Shown here piece by piece: positions 48,694-59,079 of a stretch of DNA of 64,000 bases. Under the pieces are notes generated by a model, which did no database searches, was not told where the DNA came from, and saw nothing but the letters and a program-made list of their open reading frames with translations. The DNA lies in NCBI RefSeq assembly GCF_030409945.1, contig NZ_JAUFQV010000012.1, positions 310,001 to 374,000 on the forward strand, given 5' to 3'. Numbering within the stretch: position 1 is the first letter of the stretch; every line of letters begins with the position of its first letter. The stretch comes from Vibrio tapetis subsp. quintayensis. Lineage in GTDB: Bacteria > Pseudomonadota > Gammaproteobacteria > Enterobacterales > Vibrionaceae. A program made the position numbers and the translations under genes.

Positions 48694-49419
48694 TTACTTT
48701 AGCAGTTTTGGGGCCGCGGCGGGTGTTGTTCCACCAACAGGGCGATTAACCGATAAACGACGTCCTTTTTTCAACCCAACTTCATAATCGGCGGTGATGT
48801 TTTTCATCGCGTCACGTAATTGTTGTTTAAACGTTTCGCGGTCAATGTTTTCAAACTCTTTATCAATGTAGTTATTGATTTTGTTATTTGAATCATCATC
48901 GGGTGCGATGGTAGGCAGTTTTTCCAATGCACCCTCAATCCAACCAGACAAAAATGAAGAAACGCGCTTAGTGACTTCTGCGCTACTGGTGCCAGAGCCT
49001 GCAAAGCTATTGCGGAACTGCCCAGTATGTTCATTCATTTCTCGGTAGACGATATCAAAAGCAAACGCAGCAAAAATAGCGCGATCGGCTTCACCGATGA
49101 ACTCAAGACGTTTCAACCCTTTATGGTTCAGTAATACGGCTTCAACACCAAATTTTGTATTGATCCCTCGGATAATACGCAAGATGTTTGAGCCAACATT
49201 GCTTGGAAGTAAGTGGCTAGATTGAGTCTTGCCCATTTTGATGAACTCAATGTCATCTTTATCCAACCCATATTTAATCATGAGATTATGGGCCATCTTG
49301 ATGGCATTAGCAGCTTCGTTTACGTTCGCTGAATTACCGAGTTCAAGACACTTAGCAATTTTCTTGAGGGCTTTTTGTTTATCCATTAAGACTGCAGGTT
49401 GATGAGAAAAGTCGACCAT
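48694..49419 (-). CDS. DUF2786 domain protein
   Basis: 241 residues: DUF2786 at the N-terminus (DKQKALKKIAKCLELGNSANVNEAANAIKMAHNLMIKYGL) with the helix and downstream ~150 residues of the domain that usually follows it. No role is known. An ATG at 49386 (MDKQKALKK) is an equally likely start; neither has a clear ribosome site. DUF2786 is found in both phages and chromosomes; no other phage gene is nearby. Confidence 0.7.
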   Translation of the reverse strand: MVDFSHQPAVLMDKQKALKKIAKCLELGNSANVNEAANAIKMAHNLMIKYGLDKDDIEFIKMGKTQSSHLLPSNVGSNILRIIRGINTKFGVEAVLLNHKGLKRLEFIGEADRAIFAAFAFDIVYREMNEHTGQFRNSFAGSGTSSAEVTKRVSSFLSGWIEGALEKLPTIAPDDDSNNKINNYIDKEFENIDRETFKQQLRDAMKNITADYEVGLKKGRRLSVNRPVGGTTPAAAPKLLK

Positions 49420-49535
49420 TTTAGCGTTAATTGGCGGGAAGTAAAAGAGTGGAATGGGGGTTTAAAGGAGGATTACGTTAACTTGGCACCGAGTGATGCT
49501 AAGTTAACGCAATAGATAGTATAAATTTAACGCAA

Positions 49536-50228
49536 TTAGATGCCGAGTTCGTCAAGTAGGTCGTTAGCCATATCGTCAGCTGCTGACGAAGCCTTAGGGC
49601 TTGCTTCTTTCTTCTGATTGGATTTTTCGCGTTCTTGGTCAATCAGTGAGTCGATGCATGTGTCTTCTTCAATTTCAAATTCTTCCAATTGAATAAACTC
49701 AGTTTTATCCATGGCTAATTCTAGGTAGAAAATATTGTTTTTCTCGGTAGAGAAAGTAACACGGCGAGCTTGTGGACGATCTAAGTTGGTGTCCACCGAC
49801 AGCATGACTTGTTTCGTCAATGCCAGCATTTTAGGTTGGTTTTGAGTGATGTTAGTTTGCAGTTCTTTACGCACTTTGTTGGTGAAATCGCCAACCAGTT
49901 GGTTCATTAATTCGCCTAGCACGTCGCCGACTTCATCTGAGGTGTGCAAAATCGCCAGTTCATCTTCCGGCATGCCCATGTTACGCATGTAATTTTGATA
50001 GATCTCTAGCGCAGCAGGAGCAGCAAAGTTGATAACAACCAAACCAGAAAACCCGCCATCGAATAAAACAAAACAGCCAAAATCAGGTTTTAGGCAAGTT
50101 TTGTTTATTTTTTGTACCATTGCAGAGTAATGAATCGGAGAATCCGTTGCCGAGGTCAAAACACCAGACACTGATTTACAAAGCATTAATAGAATGTCTT
50201 CGGTGGTAACTACTTTATTTTTTTTCAT
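49536..50228 (-). CDS. DUF3334 (CheX-like) protein
   Basis: 230 residues. The central part resembles CheX/CheC phosphatases: SDEVGDVLGELMNQLVGDF has the E-x2-N pattern, and the N-terminal half is a paired alpha/beta unit with FGCFVLFDGGFSGLVVINF. The last ~40 residues are a low-complexity acidic and Lys/Ser tail ending in DDMANDLLDELGI. Might remove phosphate from a response regulator; no che gene is adjacent. Confidence 0.75.
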   Translation of the reverse strand: MKKNKVVTTEDILLMLCKSVSGVLTSATDSPIHYSAMVQKINKTCLKPDFGCFVLFDGGFSGLVVINFAAPAALEIYQNYMRNMGMPEDELAILHTSDEVGDVLGELMNQLVGDFTNKVRKELQTNITQNQPKMLALTKQVMLSVDTNLDRPQARRVTFSTEKNNIFYLELAMDKTEFIQLEEFEIEEDTCIDSLIDQEREKSNQKKEASPKASSAADDMANDLLDELGI

Positions 50229-50411
50229 GAGATTATCGCTTTAATACGCATATAAGAAATTGTTGCTTGTAAGAAGTGTGGACTAAAAATCCAAAAATGT
50301 AAGCAATCGATTCAGTTTGAAGTGCAGTAACTGTTTTTATCAAGCTCTAAAATGTTGTAAAGTGACGAAAATCAAAAAAATCACCCGCAATGTCAACCGA
50401 ACTACTTTCCC

Positions 50412-50428
50412 CACTGAATGATTCAGTG
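50412..50428. promoter_or_regulatory. Inverted repeat upstream of ydiJ
   Basis: CACTGAA, TGA, TTCAGTG: a perfect 7-bp inverted repeat about 20 bases before the ydiJ start; candidate operator or mRNA hairpin. Confidence 0.4.
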
Positions 50429-50449
50429 CTGTAGGGAGCAGGAAGCACC

Positions 50450-53400
50450 ATGTTACCAAGAATTTCAAATCAACCTGATATCGATAGTGTTGTTACTCAA
50501 TACCTTAATGATCTTGAAGAAAAGGGGTTTAGTGGCGACATCGAAATAGGCTATTCAAGCCGTCTCGCTGTTGCAACCGACAACAGTGTCTACCAACAAC
50601 TGCCCCAAGCGGTTCTTTTTCCCAAAAATACCAGTGACGTTCAGTTAATTGGCTCACTTGGTAACGCCGAACAATACCAATCGGTCACCTTTTCTCCACG
50701 AGGTGGTGGCACGGGAACCAATGGTCAATCACTGACCAAAGGTTTGGTCGTCGATCTTTCTCGTTACATGAATCAAATGTTGGAAATTAACGGAAAAGAG
50801 GGGTGGGTTCGCGTTCAAACTGGCATTGTTAAAGACAAACTCAACGACCTGGTTAGGCCGTACGGATATTTTTTCTCTCCAGAGCTCTCTACTAGTAATC
50901 GTGCAACTTTAGGCGGCATGGTGAATACCGATGCATCGGGTCAAGGCTCATTGAAATACGGCAAAACATCGGATCATGTCCTTTCTTTACAGGCGATTTT
51001 CAGTGATGGCTCTATTCTAGAAAGTGATCTGTCTGCTGGGTTGCCAAAATCCAACACGCAAGCTGAAAGAGCATTAGAAGTTACCGAAGCGGTATGCCGA
51101 GATAATCGCGAAAAAATTGTCGCGAAATTTCCCAAGCTGAATCGATTCCTTACCGGCTACGACTTAAAAAATGCTATTGATGACGGCAACGATGAATTTA
51201 ATTTAACGCGTGTTTTATGTGGTTCTGAGGGTTCATTGGCGTTTATCACGGAAGCCAAGCTCAATTTAACCCGTATACCGAAAGCTCGCACCTTGGTGAA
51301 CATTAAATACTTGTCGTTTGACTCGGCGTTGCGTAATGCCCCGTTAATGGTAGAAGCCGACGCCTTGTCTGTTGAAACCATTGACTCTAAAGTTCTGAAT
51401 TTAGCCAAGCAAGACATTGTGTGGAATACGGTCAGTGACCTGCTAACAGACGTACCCGGCAAAGAAATGTTGGGTATTAATATGGTGGAGTTTGCTGGTG
51501 AAGACGTTGCCTTAGTTGAAGAGCAGGTACAGTCTCTTACCAAAACCTTAGATGACATGATGGCGACGGAACAAGCTGACATCATTGGTTATCAAGTGTG
51601 CTCAGATTTAGCCAGTATTGGTCGAATCTATGGCATGCGTAAAAAAGCCGTGGGTTTATTAGGCGCGGCAAAGGGCAAAGCGAAGCCTGTCGCGTTTGCG
51701 GAAGATACTTGTGTGCCACCAGAAAACTTGGCTGACTTTATTGAAGAGTTCCGTCAGTTATTGGACGAGAAATCACTCAACTATGGCATGTTTGGTCACG
51801 TTGACGCTGGGGTTTTACACGTTCGCCCAGCGTTGGACTTATGCGATCCTGAACAAGAAATCTTGATGCAACAAATCTCCGATCAAGTGGTTGCGCTGGT
51901 GGCCAAATATGGCGGTTTGATGTGGGGGGAGCACGGGAAAGGCTTCCGTTCCGAGTATGGCCCAGCTTTTTTTGGTGAAGAGTTATTTACTGAGCTTCGT
52001 AGAGTTAAATCGGCTTTTGACCCATACAACAAAATGAATCCAGGCAAGATATGTACGCCACTGGAAAGTGATGCTGAGTTGGTTAAGGTGTCGGGTACCA
52101 AACGCGGCTATTACGACCGCCAAATCGACGTAGAAGTTCGAGACAGCTTTAGCCAAGCTATGGAATGTAATGGGAATGGCTTGTGTTTCAATTACGATGT
52201 GCATTCACCGATGTGTCCTTCGATGAAAGTGACCGCTGATCGCCGTCATTCTCCGAAAGGACGTGCTGGGTTAGTTCGAGAATGGTTACGCCAACTCACG
52301 GAAGAGGGCATTGATATTCTCGACTTGGAAAAGCAAACCCTGGCGGGAACCAATAGCGTTAGAACCCTGATTGAGCGTGTTCGTAATACGATTAATAAAA
52401 GGCACGAGTACGATTTCTCTCATGAAGTTCTCGATGCGATGAACGGCTGTTTAGCGTGTAAGGCCTGTGCGAGCCAATGCCCAATTAAAGTGGATGTGCC
52501 GAGTTTTCGTTCTCGCTTTCTAAATTTGTACTATTCACGCTACCAACGACCTGCCAAAGATTATTTGGTGGCCAATATTGAGACCATGTTGCCTCTGATG
52601 GCTAAAGCGCCAAGCCTCGTTAACTTTGCTCTTAAGCAGCCTTTGGTTAAATCACTGACGGCGAAAACCGTAGGCTATGTAGACGCCCCGTTATTAAGTG
52701 TGCCAACGCTAGCTAAGTCTCTGAAATCAAAACCCGATACTCAATTTGATTTGCAACAACTTAACCGATTGTCAGAAGACGAGCGGGCTAATCATGTGCT
52801 CATTGTACAAGACCCATTTACCAGCTATTACGATGCGAAAGTGGTCGAAGATTTTGTTAGTTTAGTGAGTAAGTTAGGATTACAGCCAATTGTGTTGCCG
52901 TTTAAACCCAACGGCAAAGCGCAACATATTAAAGGCTTTTTGAAGCAGTTTGCTCAGTCGGCCAATACTAGCGCTGAGTTTCTATCTATGCTGGCGGAAA
53001 CCGGCATTCCTCTCGTAGGGGTTGATCCGGCATTAGTGCTTTGTTATCGGGATGAGTACAACGAGATTTTAGGCGCTGACCGTGGTGAGTTTGATGTGCT
53101 AACGGTGCATGAATGGCTAACGCCAAAGCTGTCTCAGTTTGATAAGAATCCAGCTAAAGATGACATCGCTTGGCAGTTGTTTGCCCACTGTACAGAAAAA
53201 ACCAAATTGCCTAATGCGGAAAAGGAATGGACGGCCATCTTTGAGCACTTCGGCGCGACGCTTAAACCTGTCGCAGTAGGGTGTTGTGGTATGGCGGGTA
53301 CGTTCGGGCATGAAATCGACAAGTTAGAAATGTCGAAAGACATCTACAAGCTGAGTTGGAAACCTCGACTAGAGGACACAAATCCAGATCATTGCTTGGT

Positions 53401-53488
53401 GACTGGCTATTCGTGCCGTAGCCAAGTTAAACGGTTTGAACATATCGCACCTAAGCATCCACTGCAGGCGTTGCTGCAATACGTTTAA
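50450..53488 (+). CDS. ydiJ: YdiJ-type D-2-hydroxyglutarate dehydrogenase (FAD, Fe-S)
   Basis: 1012 residues: N-terminal FAD-linked oxidase domain (PCMH loop SPRGGGTGTNGQSLTKG), C-terminal FAD-linked part (GHVDAGVLHVRPALDL, GEHGKGFRSEYGP), then an iron-sulfur domain with NGCLACKACASQCPIKVDV and a cysteine-rich CCG-like tail (GCCGMAGTFGHE). Membrane-associated oxidation of D-2-hydroxyglutarate is known for E. coli YdiJ. Start has GGAGCAGG upstream. Transcribed alone; terminator at 53552. Confidence 0.9.
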   Translation: MLPRISNQPDIDSVVTQYLNDLEEKGFSGDIEIGYSSRLAVATDNSVYQQLPQAVLFPKNTSDVQLIGSLGNAEQYQSVTFSPRGGGTGTNGQSLTKGLVVDLSRYMNQMLEINGKEGWVRVQTGIVKDKLNDLVRPYGYFFSPELSTSNRATLGGMVNTDASGQGSLKYGKTSDHVLSLQAIFSDGSILESDLSAGLPKSNTQAERALEVTEAVCRDNREKIVAKFPKLNRFLTGYDLKNAIDDGNDEFNLTRVLCGSEGSLAFITEAKLNLTRIPKARTLVNIKYLSFDSALRNAPLMVEADALSVETIDSKVLNLAKQDIVWNTVSDLLTDVPGKEMLGINMVEFAGEDVALVEEQVQSLTKTLDDMMATEQADIIGYQVCSDLASIGRIYGMRKKAVGLLGAAKGKAKPVAFAEDTCVPPENLADFIEEFRQLLDEKSLNYGMFGHVDAGVLHVRPALDLCDPEQEILMQQISDQVVALVAKYGGLMWGEHGKGFRSEYGPAFFGEELFTELRRVKSAFDPYNKMNPGKICTPLESDAELVKVSGTKRGYYDRQIDVEVRDSFSQAMECNGNGLCFNYDVHSPMCPSMKVTADRRHSPKGRAGLVREWLRQLTEEGIDILDLEKQTLAGTNSVRTLIERVRNTINKRHEYDFSHEVLDAMNGCLACKACASQCPIKVDVPSFRSRFLNLYYSRYQRPAKDYLVANIETMLPLMAKAPSLVNFALKQPLVKSLTAKTVGYVDAPLLSVPTLAKSLKSKPDTQFDLQQLNRLSEDERANHVLIVQDPFTSYYDAKVVEDFVSLVSKLGLQPIVLPFKPNGKAQHIKGFLKQFAQSANTSAEFLSMLAETGIPLVGVDPALVLCYRDEYNEILGADRGEFDVLTVHEWLTPKLSQFDKNPAKDDIAWQLFAHCTEKTKLPNAEKEWTAIFEHFGATLKPVAVGCCGMAGTFGHEIDKLEMSKDIYKLSWKPRLEDTNPDHCLVTGYSCRSQVKRFEHIAPKHPLQALLQYV

Positions 53489-53551
53489 TTTGAGGTTTAG
53501 GTCTCTCGTCGGGTTAATGACCGACTAAAAGTTGCATTGTTACTCATAAAG

Positions 53552-53576
53552 CGCGCCAATAACGGCGCGTTTTTTG
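53552..53576 (+). terminator. Terminator of ydiJ
   Basis: CGCGCC, loop AATAAC, GGCGCG, T-run, 63 bp behind ydiJ. Confidence 0.85.
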
Positions 53577-53691
53577 GGTCAAAATTTAACGTGGGTCAAA
53601 AAACACCCAAATTAATTTGAGTGATATTTGTACAATTCAACGTTTGAGCGCATCATGCGTGCCTATAACTCGAATAAAAAGACGTTGGCTT

Positions 53692-54237
53692 ATGCAAGAT
53701 AATCTATTTTCTTTTCCTTTACTCACGCACAGTGACTGTGAAGCCTTACTGCGGTTTGAAAAACGCAATCGGTTTTGGTTTGAGTCGAATATTAATGGCC
53801 GCCCTGAAGACTTTTATTGTTTAAAAGGAGTAAGTAGCCATATTCGCGAGTGTTTGCATCAATATCACGAGCTCACCATGTTGCCAACCCTGATTAAAAA
53901 CAGCAAAGGCGATATTTTAGGGCGTGCCAACTTACATTCCATCGATTTAAGCCGTGGCGAAGCTTGGGTAGGATATCGTGTTGCTGAACAATGTGCTGGT
54001 CAAGGGCTAGCCTCGAAGGCCACAGAGCAGTTGATACGTTACGCCAGTAGCTTTAGTGGCTTAAAGTACCTAAAAGCATACGCATCGACACAGAACGTCG
54101 CATCTCAGCGTGTATTATTGAGAAATAACTTCAAAATGATTGGTAACGTTAACGACTTTACGGAAGTGAATGGGGCCATGATAGATTGCTACGAGTATCA
54201 GTTGGAGTTGCAGAAGCCCTTCAGTCAATGGTGTTGA
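53692..54237 (+). CDS. GNAT N-acetyltransferase, RimJ/RimL type
   Basis: 181 residues: WVGYRVAEQCAGQGLASKATEQL is the acetyl-CoA-binding Q/R-x-x-G-x-G/A motif, and the tail AYASTQNVASQRVLLRNNFKMIG has the N-x-x-S-x-x-hydrophobic pattern of ribosomal-protein acetylases. The start at 53692 (MQDNLFSF) is chosen because the longer frame shows no family similarity; ribosome site is weak. The stop is followed by the heptamer-type repeat. Confidence 0.75.
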   Translation: MQDNLFSFPLLTHSDCEALLRFEKRNRFWFESNINGRPEDFYCLKGVSSHIRECLHQYHELTMLPTLIKNSKGDILGRANLHSIDLSRGEAWVGYRVAEQCAGQGLASKATEQLIRYASSFSGLKYLKAYASTQNVASQRVLLRNNFKMIGNVNDFTEVNGAMIDCYEYQLELQKPFSQWC

Positions 54238-54242
54238 GAGGG

Positions 54243-54280
54243 AGTGCTAAAAGCGAAGTACTAAAAGCGAAGTGCTAAGT
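54243..54280 (+). repeat. Heptamer-type repeat behind the GNAT gene
   Basis: GTGCTAAAAGCGAAGTACTA then AAAGCGAAGTGCTAAG: two to three 14-bp units starting about six bases behind the stop, on the gene's coding strand. Confidence 0.8.
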
Positions 54281-54318
54281 AATAAAAAGTGAAAGATTAG
54301 GGTAGAAAGGGAGGACCT

Positions 54319-54780
54319 TTGGATCGATTGGAGTTGAAAGTTCCGCCGGTGGTTGTGTTTGTTTTGGCATTGGTGCTGATGTGGTGGAGTGTGGTTTCGT
54401 GGCCTAGTTTGGCTTTTGAGCTGCCATTGCGAACTGTTTTTGTGATGATTTGTGTGGCCAGTTCTGGTTATATTGGCATTGCGGGTGTGTTGGAATTTAG
54501 GCGCCATCAAACGACGGTTAACCCTCATACCCCGAATAATGCTTCTACCGTAGTCGATACGGGTATTTTTAAGTACACACGTAATCCGATGTATTTGGGG
54601 TTAGTGGTTTTACTTATTGGGGCTCTATTTTATTGGAGTAGCCTAGCACCGCTATGGGTGATTGTTGCTTTTATCGGCTATTTGAATCGCTTTCAGATCT
54701 CTGCGGAAGAGCGGATATTAAGTGAAAAGTACGGTTCGCAATATACAGACTACCTGACTAAAGTTAGGCGTTGGATATAG
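54319..54780 (+). CDS. Isoprenylcysteine methyltransferase-like integral membrane protein
   Basis: 153 residues with four to five membrane segments and the phospholipid-methyltransferase/ICMT signature GIFKYTRNPMYLGLVVLLIG, followed by the EERILSEKYGSQYTDY tail that binds SAM in the family. Starts with TTG at 54319, supported by GGAGG at 54310-54314. Substrate unknown. Confidence 0.78.
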   Translation: MDRLELKVPPVVVFVLALVLMWWSVVSWPSLAFELPLRTVFVMICVASSGYIGIAGVLEFRRHQTTVNPHTPNNASTVVDTGIFKYTRNPMYLGLVVLLIGALFYWSSLAPLWVIVAFIGYLNRFQISAEERILSEKYGSQYTDYLTKVRRWI

Positions 54781-54865
54781 AGGCCTTCTTGTCCTGTATT
54801 TGGTTTGTTTTTATTATCGCTAGAGTATAACAACGAAAATTTAAGCATGAGATAGCGGATATAAA

Positions 54866-54892
54866 AAAGCCCAGCAATGAGTGCTGAGCTTA
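54866..54892 (-). terminator. Terminator of the DUF3581 gene
   Basis: On the minus strand AGCTCAGCA, loop CTCAT, TGCTGGGCT then T-run; one mismatch pair in the stem. Confidence 0.75.
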
Positions 54893-54918
54893 GATTTCTT
54901 GGTGTGTGAACTAGGTAC

Positions 54919-55644
54919 TTATGCCGCTACAACTTCGGTTTGTAGGAAAGCTTCTTTGCGAGCATTAAAGCGTTCAACGAGATCGTCTACCGATTCTTTT
55001 TGAAAAGGTTTTAAGCCAGAAGCAACCATACGCTTAATTCCTTTACCTACAACGACGCCGTTGTCGATGAAGTTAAACTTCATGGTAACAAGGCCACGTT
55101 TACCGTCGATATCGAAGGTTGCACCTACGTAATCGACCGTTGGGCGAGATAAGTTAAGGTGCTCAAATTCTACTTCCATGCTCTCGTAAATCACTAAAGG
55201 CCGCTGGCAGTTGATCATCATCTGCTTGTCTTCCATTAGCGGTACCATGATGTGCGGGAAGTTCATGCCAGAGAATTCAACATACGCTTTTACGATGTGC
55301 TCGATAAACTCAGCATCGTGGCTGATTTCACCTTCATGATGCATGTGTAGGTATTCTTTACCTGACGCATCAACAAGTGCGCTCTCAGTCTGGCCTTTTT
55401 CTTCAACAGACAATGCAATTCCATCGTTTACCATGCCTGAAAAATCGAAACGCATTTTTTGGCTGATGCCTTCTTTCTTCAGTAGTACAGCAAACAAAAG
55501 GTCGCCAGGTACACAGAAGCGTTTGTTGTCTTCATCGTGGATTGGGTTGTAATCGCCCGCTACCTTTTTTGCAAAATGGCTTGCTTGCTGGCGAGTAAAT
55601 TGAAACTGATTGTCTTGAGTTGAAAAATAAGATGCTAAGAACAT
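54919..55644 (-). CDS. DUF3581 protein with hotdog-like (MaoC) motif
   Basis: 241 residues. GDYNPIHDEDNKRFCVPGDLLFAVLL is the hydratase-2/MaoC-like motif (D-x-NPIH), suggesting a hotdog fold acting on acyl thioesters. The rest is DUF3581-specific. The active-site pattern is intact, but the substrate is unknown. Transcribed alone between two terminators. Confidence 0.75.
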   Translation of the reverse strand: MFLASYFSTQDNQFQFTRQQASHFAKKVAGDYNPIHDEDNKRFCVPGDLLFAVLLKKEGISQKMRFDFSGMVNDGIALSVEEKGQTESALVDASGKEYLHMHHEGEISHDAEFIEHIVKAYVEFSGMNFPHIMVPLMEDKQMMINCQRPLVIYESMEVEFEHLNLSRPTVDYVGATFDIDGKRGLVTMKFNFIDNGVVVGKGIKRMVASGLKPFQKESVDDLVERFNARKEAFLQTEVVAA

Positions 55645-55773
55645 AATTCACTGTTGATTACGGAAACTGGGCTGATTATATCTGACTATTGAGCTGAAAT
55701 GGTCTAACCATTCATAAATAATTCACTTTGATCCATATAAAAGCCAAATTTATCCTCTGGATACCAATTGAAA

Positions 55774-55795
55774 ATGGGCCTCAAGTGAGGCCCAT
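55774..55795. terminator. Terminator of the hut operon
   Basis: ATGGGCCTCA, loop AG, TGAGGCCCAT; 35 bp behind hutH, followed by TTTTC on the minus strand. Confidence 0.65.
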
Positions 55796-55829
55796 AAAGG
55801 GTTTTGCGTACGGTATAGCTGCTATAAAC

Positions 55830-57362
55830 CTAAAAGGAGCAAAGTGTATGCTCAGGAACTAAATGATTATGAACTGCCATTTTGATCAGAGAATTGGCTT
55901 TTTCGATGTCGGGAGCGAAGTAACGGTCTTTATCATAAAAGCTCACGCGTTCACGTAAGATTTGCTTTCCTTGCTCGATTCTAGGTGATGAGACGGCCGG
56001 AGAGCGAAAATCAAGCCCTTGCGCGGCTGACAGGTATTCGACAGCCAATATGCCTCGTGTATTTTCAGCCATATCGCGCAGGCGGCGACCCGCAAATGTT
56101 GCCATAGAAACATGATCCTCCTGATTGGCAGAAGTAGGCAAGCTATCAACCGATGCTGGGTGAGCAAGGCTTTTGTTTTCACTCGCCAGTGCCGCAGCGG
56201 TGACTTGCGCAATCATAAAGCCCGAGTTGACCCCGCCATTGTCGACCAAAAACGGCGGAAGTTTACTCAGCGCGCTGTCGATAAGCAGCGCCATACGTCT
56301 CTCCGATAAGCTGCCGATTTCAGCTATGGCCAGTGCTAAGTTGTCTGCGGCCATCGCGACAGGTTCAGCGTGGAAGTTACCGCCAGAAATAATGTCACCG
56401 TCGTCTGCAAAAACGAGTGGGTTATCCGACACGGAGTTGGCTTCAACTTCTAATATGTCGGCTGAATTGCGAATTTGTTGTAAACAAGCGCCCATGACTT
56501 GAGGCTGACAACGCAGCGAGTAAGGGTCTTGTACTTTTTCACAATTGGTATGTGACTCTCCCAATTCACTGGTGGAGTCCAATAGATGGCGGAATGCGGT
56601 GGCTGCATCCATTTGCGCTTGATGGCCGCGCACTTCATGAATGCGGGCATCAAATGGGCGGCGGCTACCCAGTGCGGCTTCAACTGACATCGCCCCACAA
56701 AGGGTTGCCGATGCAAACAGGTCTTCTGCTGCAAATAAACCTTCTAATGCAAATGCGGTGGAGGCTTGCGTACCATTTAATAAAGCAAGCCCTTCTTTCG
56801 GAGCCAGCGTGATGGGTTCAAGCCCTGCGATTTTTAGCGCTTCTAATCCGGAGATGATTTTTCCGTTATGTCGGGCTTCGCCTTCACCCAATAAAATGGT
56901 GCTCATATGGGCTAGGGGGGCTAAGTCTCCTGACGCACCAACGGAGCCTTTTTGTGGCACACAAGGGTAAACTTGAGAGTTAACCAGTTCGATTAATGCT
57001 TGAATGACTTCAAGGCGAATACCTGAAAAACCGCGAGCAAGGCTGTTGATTTTTAGCGTCATCATCAAGCGCACGGTTTCGTCATGCATGAGTTTGCCAA
57101 TGCCTGCCGCGTGAGACAAAACAATACTGCGTTGCAGCTCTTCGAGATCGTCTGGCAAAATGCGTGTATTGGCTAACAGCCCAAAGCCGGTATTGATACC
57201 ATAAACGACCCTGTCTTCTGCAATGACTTGTTCTACAACACGAGTGCTCGCTTCTATGCCAGGTATCGCACTGGCACTAAGAGATAAGTTAACCGGAGAA
57301 CGGCTGATTTTGCGTAACTCGCTCAGGCTGATGTGGCCTGGGTTCAGTTCTAGATTTAACAT
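55830..57362 (-). CDS. hutH: Histidine ammonia-lyase
   Basis: 510 residues with the MIO-forming ASG triplet in [16 protein letters not shown], and LNGTQAS, NPLVF and the [10 protein letters not shown] motif. Removes ammonia from histidine to give urocanate. ATG 57362 is used because GGAGAG is upstream; 14 bases behind hutU. Last gene of the hut operon. Confidence 0.95.
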   Translation of the reverse strand: MLNLELNPGHISLSELRKISRSPVNLSLSASAIPGIEASTRVVEQVIAEDRVVYGINTGFGLLANTRILPDDLEELQRSIVLSHAAGIGKLMHDETVRLMMTLKINSLARGFSGIRLEVIQALIELVNSQVYPCVPQKGSVGASGDLAPLAHMSTILLGEGEARHNGKIISGLEALKIAGLEPITLAPKEGLALLNGTQASTAFALEGLFAAEDLFASATLCGAMSVEAALGSRRPFDARIHEVRGHQAQMDAATAFRHLLDSTSELGESHTNCEKVQDPYSLRCQPQVMGACLQQIRNSADILEVEANSVSDNPLVFADDGDIISGGNFHAEPVAMAADNLALAIAEIGSLSERRMALLIDSALSKLPPFLVDNGGVNSGFMIAQVTAAALASENKSLAHPASVDSLPTSANQEDHVSMATFAGRRLRDMAENTRGILAVEYLSAAQGLDFRSPAVSSPRIEQGKQILRERVSFYDKDRYFAPDIEKANSLIKMAVHNHLVPEHTLCSF

Positions 57363-57376
57363 GTTGTCGCTCTCCA

Positions 57377-59056
57377 TTATAAGTTACGCAGTTCTTCATT
57401 GAGCATAGGTAAGTCGAGTTTTTGTTCTTTGGCGCACTGTTTAGCAATGTCGTAACCGGCATCAGCATGGCGCATTACTCCGGTTGCTGGGTCGTTATGC
57501 AGCACTCGGCCAATGCGCTCAGATGCATCATCACTGCCGTCACAACAAATCACCATTCCTGAGTGCTGAGAAAAGCCCATACCGACTCCGCCTCCGTGGT
57601 GTAAAGAAACCCAAGTTGCCCCGCCTGCGGTATTCAACATGGCATTGAGTAGTGGCCAATCGGATACGGCATCTGAACCATCCATCATGCCTTCTGTTTC
57701 TCTATTAGGGCTAGCAACGGAACCTGAATCTAGATGATCTCGGCCTATAACAACCGGCGCTTTTAATTCGCCATTTTTTACCATTTCGTTGAAGGCTTGT
57801 CCTAAACGTTCACGGTCTTTGAGCCCTACCCAGCAAATCCGAGCTGGCAAACCTTGAAATTGAATGCGTTCACGAGCCATATCTAACCAGTTATGCAGGG
57901 CAGGGTTATCTGGGATCAGCTCTTTTACTTTTTGATCGGTTTTGTAGATGTCTTCTGGGTCGCCAGACAGTGCCGCCCAACGGAATGGCCCAATGCCTTC
58001 ACAAAATAGTGGCCTTATGTACGCAGGAACAAAGCCAGGGAAATCAAACGCGTTCTCTATGCCTTCTTCGAGCGCCATTTGGCGGATGTTGTTGCCGTAA
58101 TCGAGTGTTGCCGCGCCTTTTTCTTGCAAAGCAAGCATGGCTTTCACTTGAACGGCCATGGATTGTTTAGCGGCTTTTACGACAGCGCTTTCATCTTCTA
58201 AGCGCATTTTTGCAGCATGATCCATGCTCCAGCCTTGAGGTAAGTAGCCGTTTAATGGGTCGTGTGCAGAAGTTTGGTCGGTAACGACATCCGGAGTGAT
58301 CCCTCGCTCGACAAGCTCTGCGAAAACATCGGCTGAATTGCCTAGCAACCCAACAGAAACCGCTTCATCTGATTGTTTGATTATCTCTAGTGCTTCATCA
58401 AGGCTGGTGGCTTTTTTATCTACGTAGCCGGTACGCAGGCGATAATCGATACGTGATTCATCACATTCCACCGCCAGCATTGAAAACCCAGCCATGGTGC
58501 CAGCTAATGGTTGCGCGCCGCCCATACCGCCAAGGCCACCTGTTAAGATCCAACGATCTTTTGCTTGACCATCAAAGTGCTTTTTAGCGATGGATACGAA
58601 AGTTTCGTATGTGCCCTGAACAATGCCTTGTGAGCCGATGTAAATCCAACTGCCCGCCGTCATTTGGCCGTACATCATCAAGCCTTGTTTATCGAGTTCG
58701 TTGAAGTGCTCCCAGTTGGCCCAATGTGGCACCAAGTTTGAGTTGGCAATTAATACGCGAGGCGCGTTTTTGTGGGTAGGGTACACACCGACAGGTTTTC
58801 CCGACTGAACTAATAAGGTTTGATCGTCTTCCAAGCGCTCTAAAACTTCGACAATTTTGTCGTAACATTGCCAGTTACGCGCAGCGCGACCAATGCCGCC
58901 ATACACCACGAGCGCATGTGGGTGTTCTGCAACATCGGGATCTAGGTTATTCATGAGCATACGAAGTGGCGCTTCAGTTAACCATGATTTAGCGCGTAAA
59001 GTCGTACCGTGTGGTGCCCGTACAGTACGGCTAGTGTCGAGTCTTGGATCGGTCAT
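57377..59056 (-). CDS. hutU: Urocanate hydratase
   Basis: 559 residues: NAD-binding [18 protein letters not shown], the [10 protein letters not shown] region, the active-site cysteine in [11 protein letters not shown] (tail), and [15 protein letters not shown]. Converts urocanate to imidazolonepropionate. Downstream (hutH) overlaps by a TAATGG junction; upstream, a repeat-rich gap of 113 bp separates it from hutG. Confidence 0.96.
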   Translation of the reverse strand: MTDPRLDTSRTVRAPHGTTLRAKSWLTEAPLRMLMNNLDPDVAEHPHALVVYGGIGRAARNWQCYDKIVEVLERLEDDQTLLVQSGKPVGVYPTHKNAPRVLIANSNLVPHWANWEHFNELDKQGLMMYGQMTAGSWIYIGSQGIVQGTYETFVSIAKKHFDGQAKDRWILTGGLGGMGGAQPLAGTMAGFSMLAVECDESRIDYRLRTGYVDKKATSLDEALEIIKQSDEAVSVGLLGNSADVFAELVERGITPDVVTDQTSAHDPLNGYLPQGWSMDHAAKMRLEDESAVVKAAKQSMAVQVKAMLALQEKGAATLDYGNNIRQMALEEGIENAFDFPGFVPAYIRPLFCEGIGPFRWAALSGDPEDIYKTDQKVKELIPDNPALHNWLDMARERIQFQGLPARICWVGLKDRERLGQAFNEMVKNGELKAPVVIGRDHLDSGSVASPNRETEGMMDGSDAVSDWPLLNAMLNTAGGATWVSLHHGGGVGMGFSQHSGMVICCDGSDDASERIGRVLHNDPATGVMRHADAGYDIAKQCAKEQKLDLPMLNEELRNL

Positions 59057-59079
59057 CTGTAAATCCTTTTTTGTGTTTA

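Noticed and set aside
48694..49419. DUF2786 gene as a prophage remnant
   Set aside because: No other phage-type gene, integrase or att-like repeats around it; neighbouring genes are ordinary chromosomal families.
51157..51585. 142-codon antisense frame inside ydiJ
   Set aside because: Long open antisense frames are common within conserved genes; no start signal and serine-rich shadow composition.
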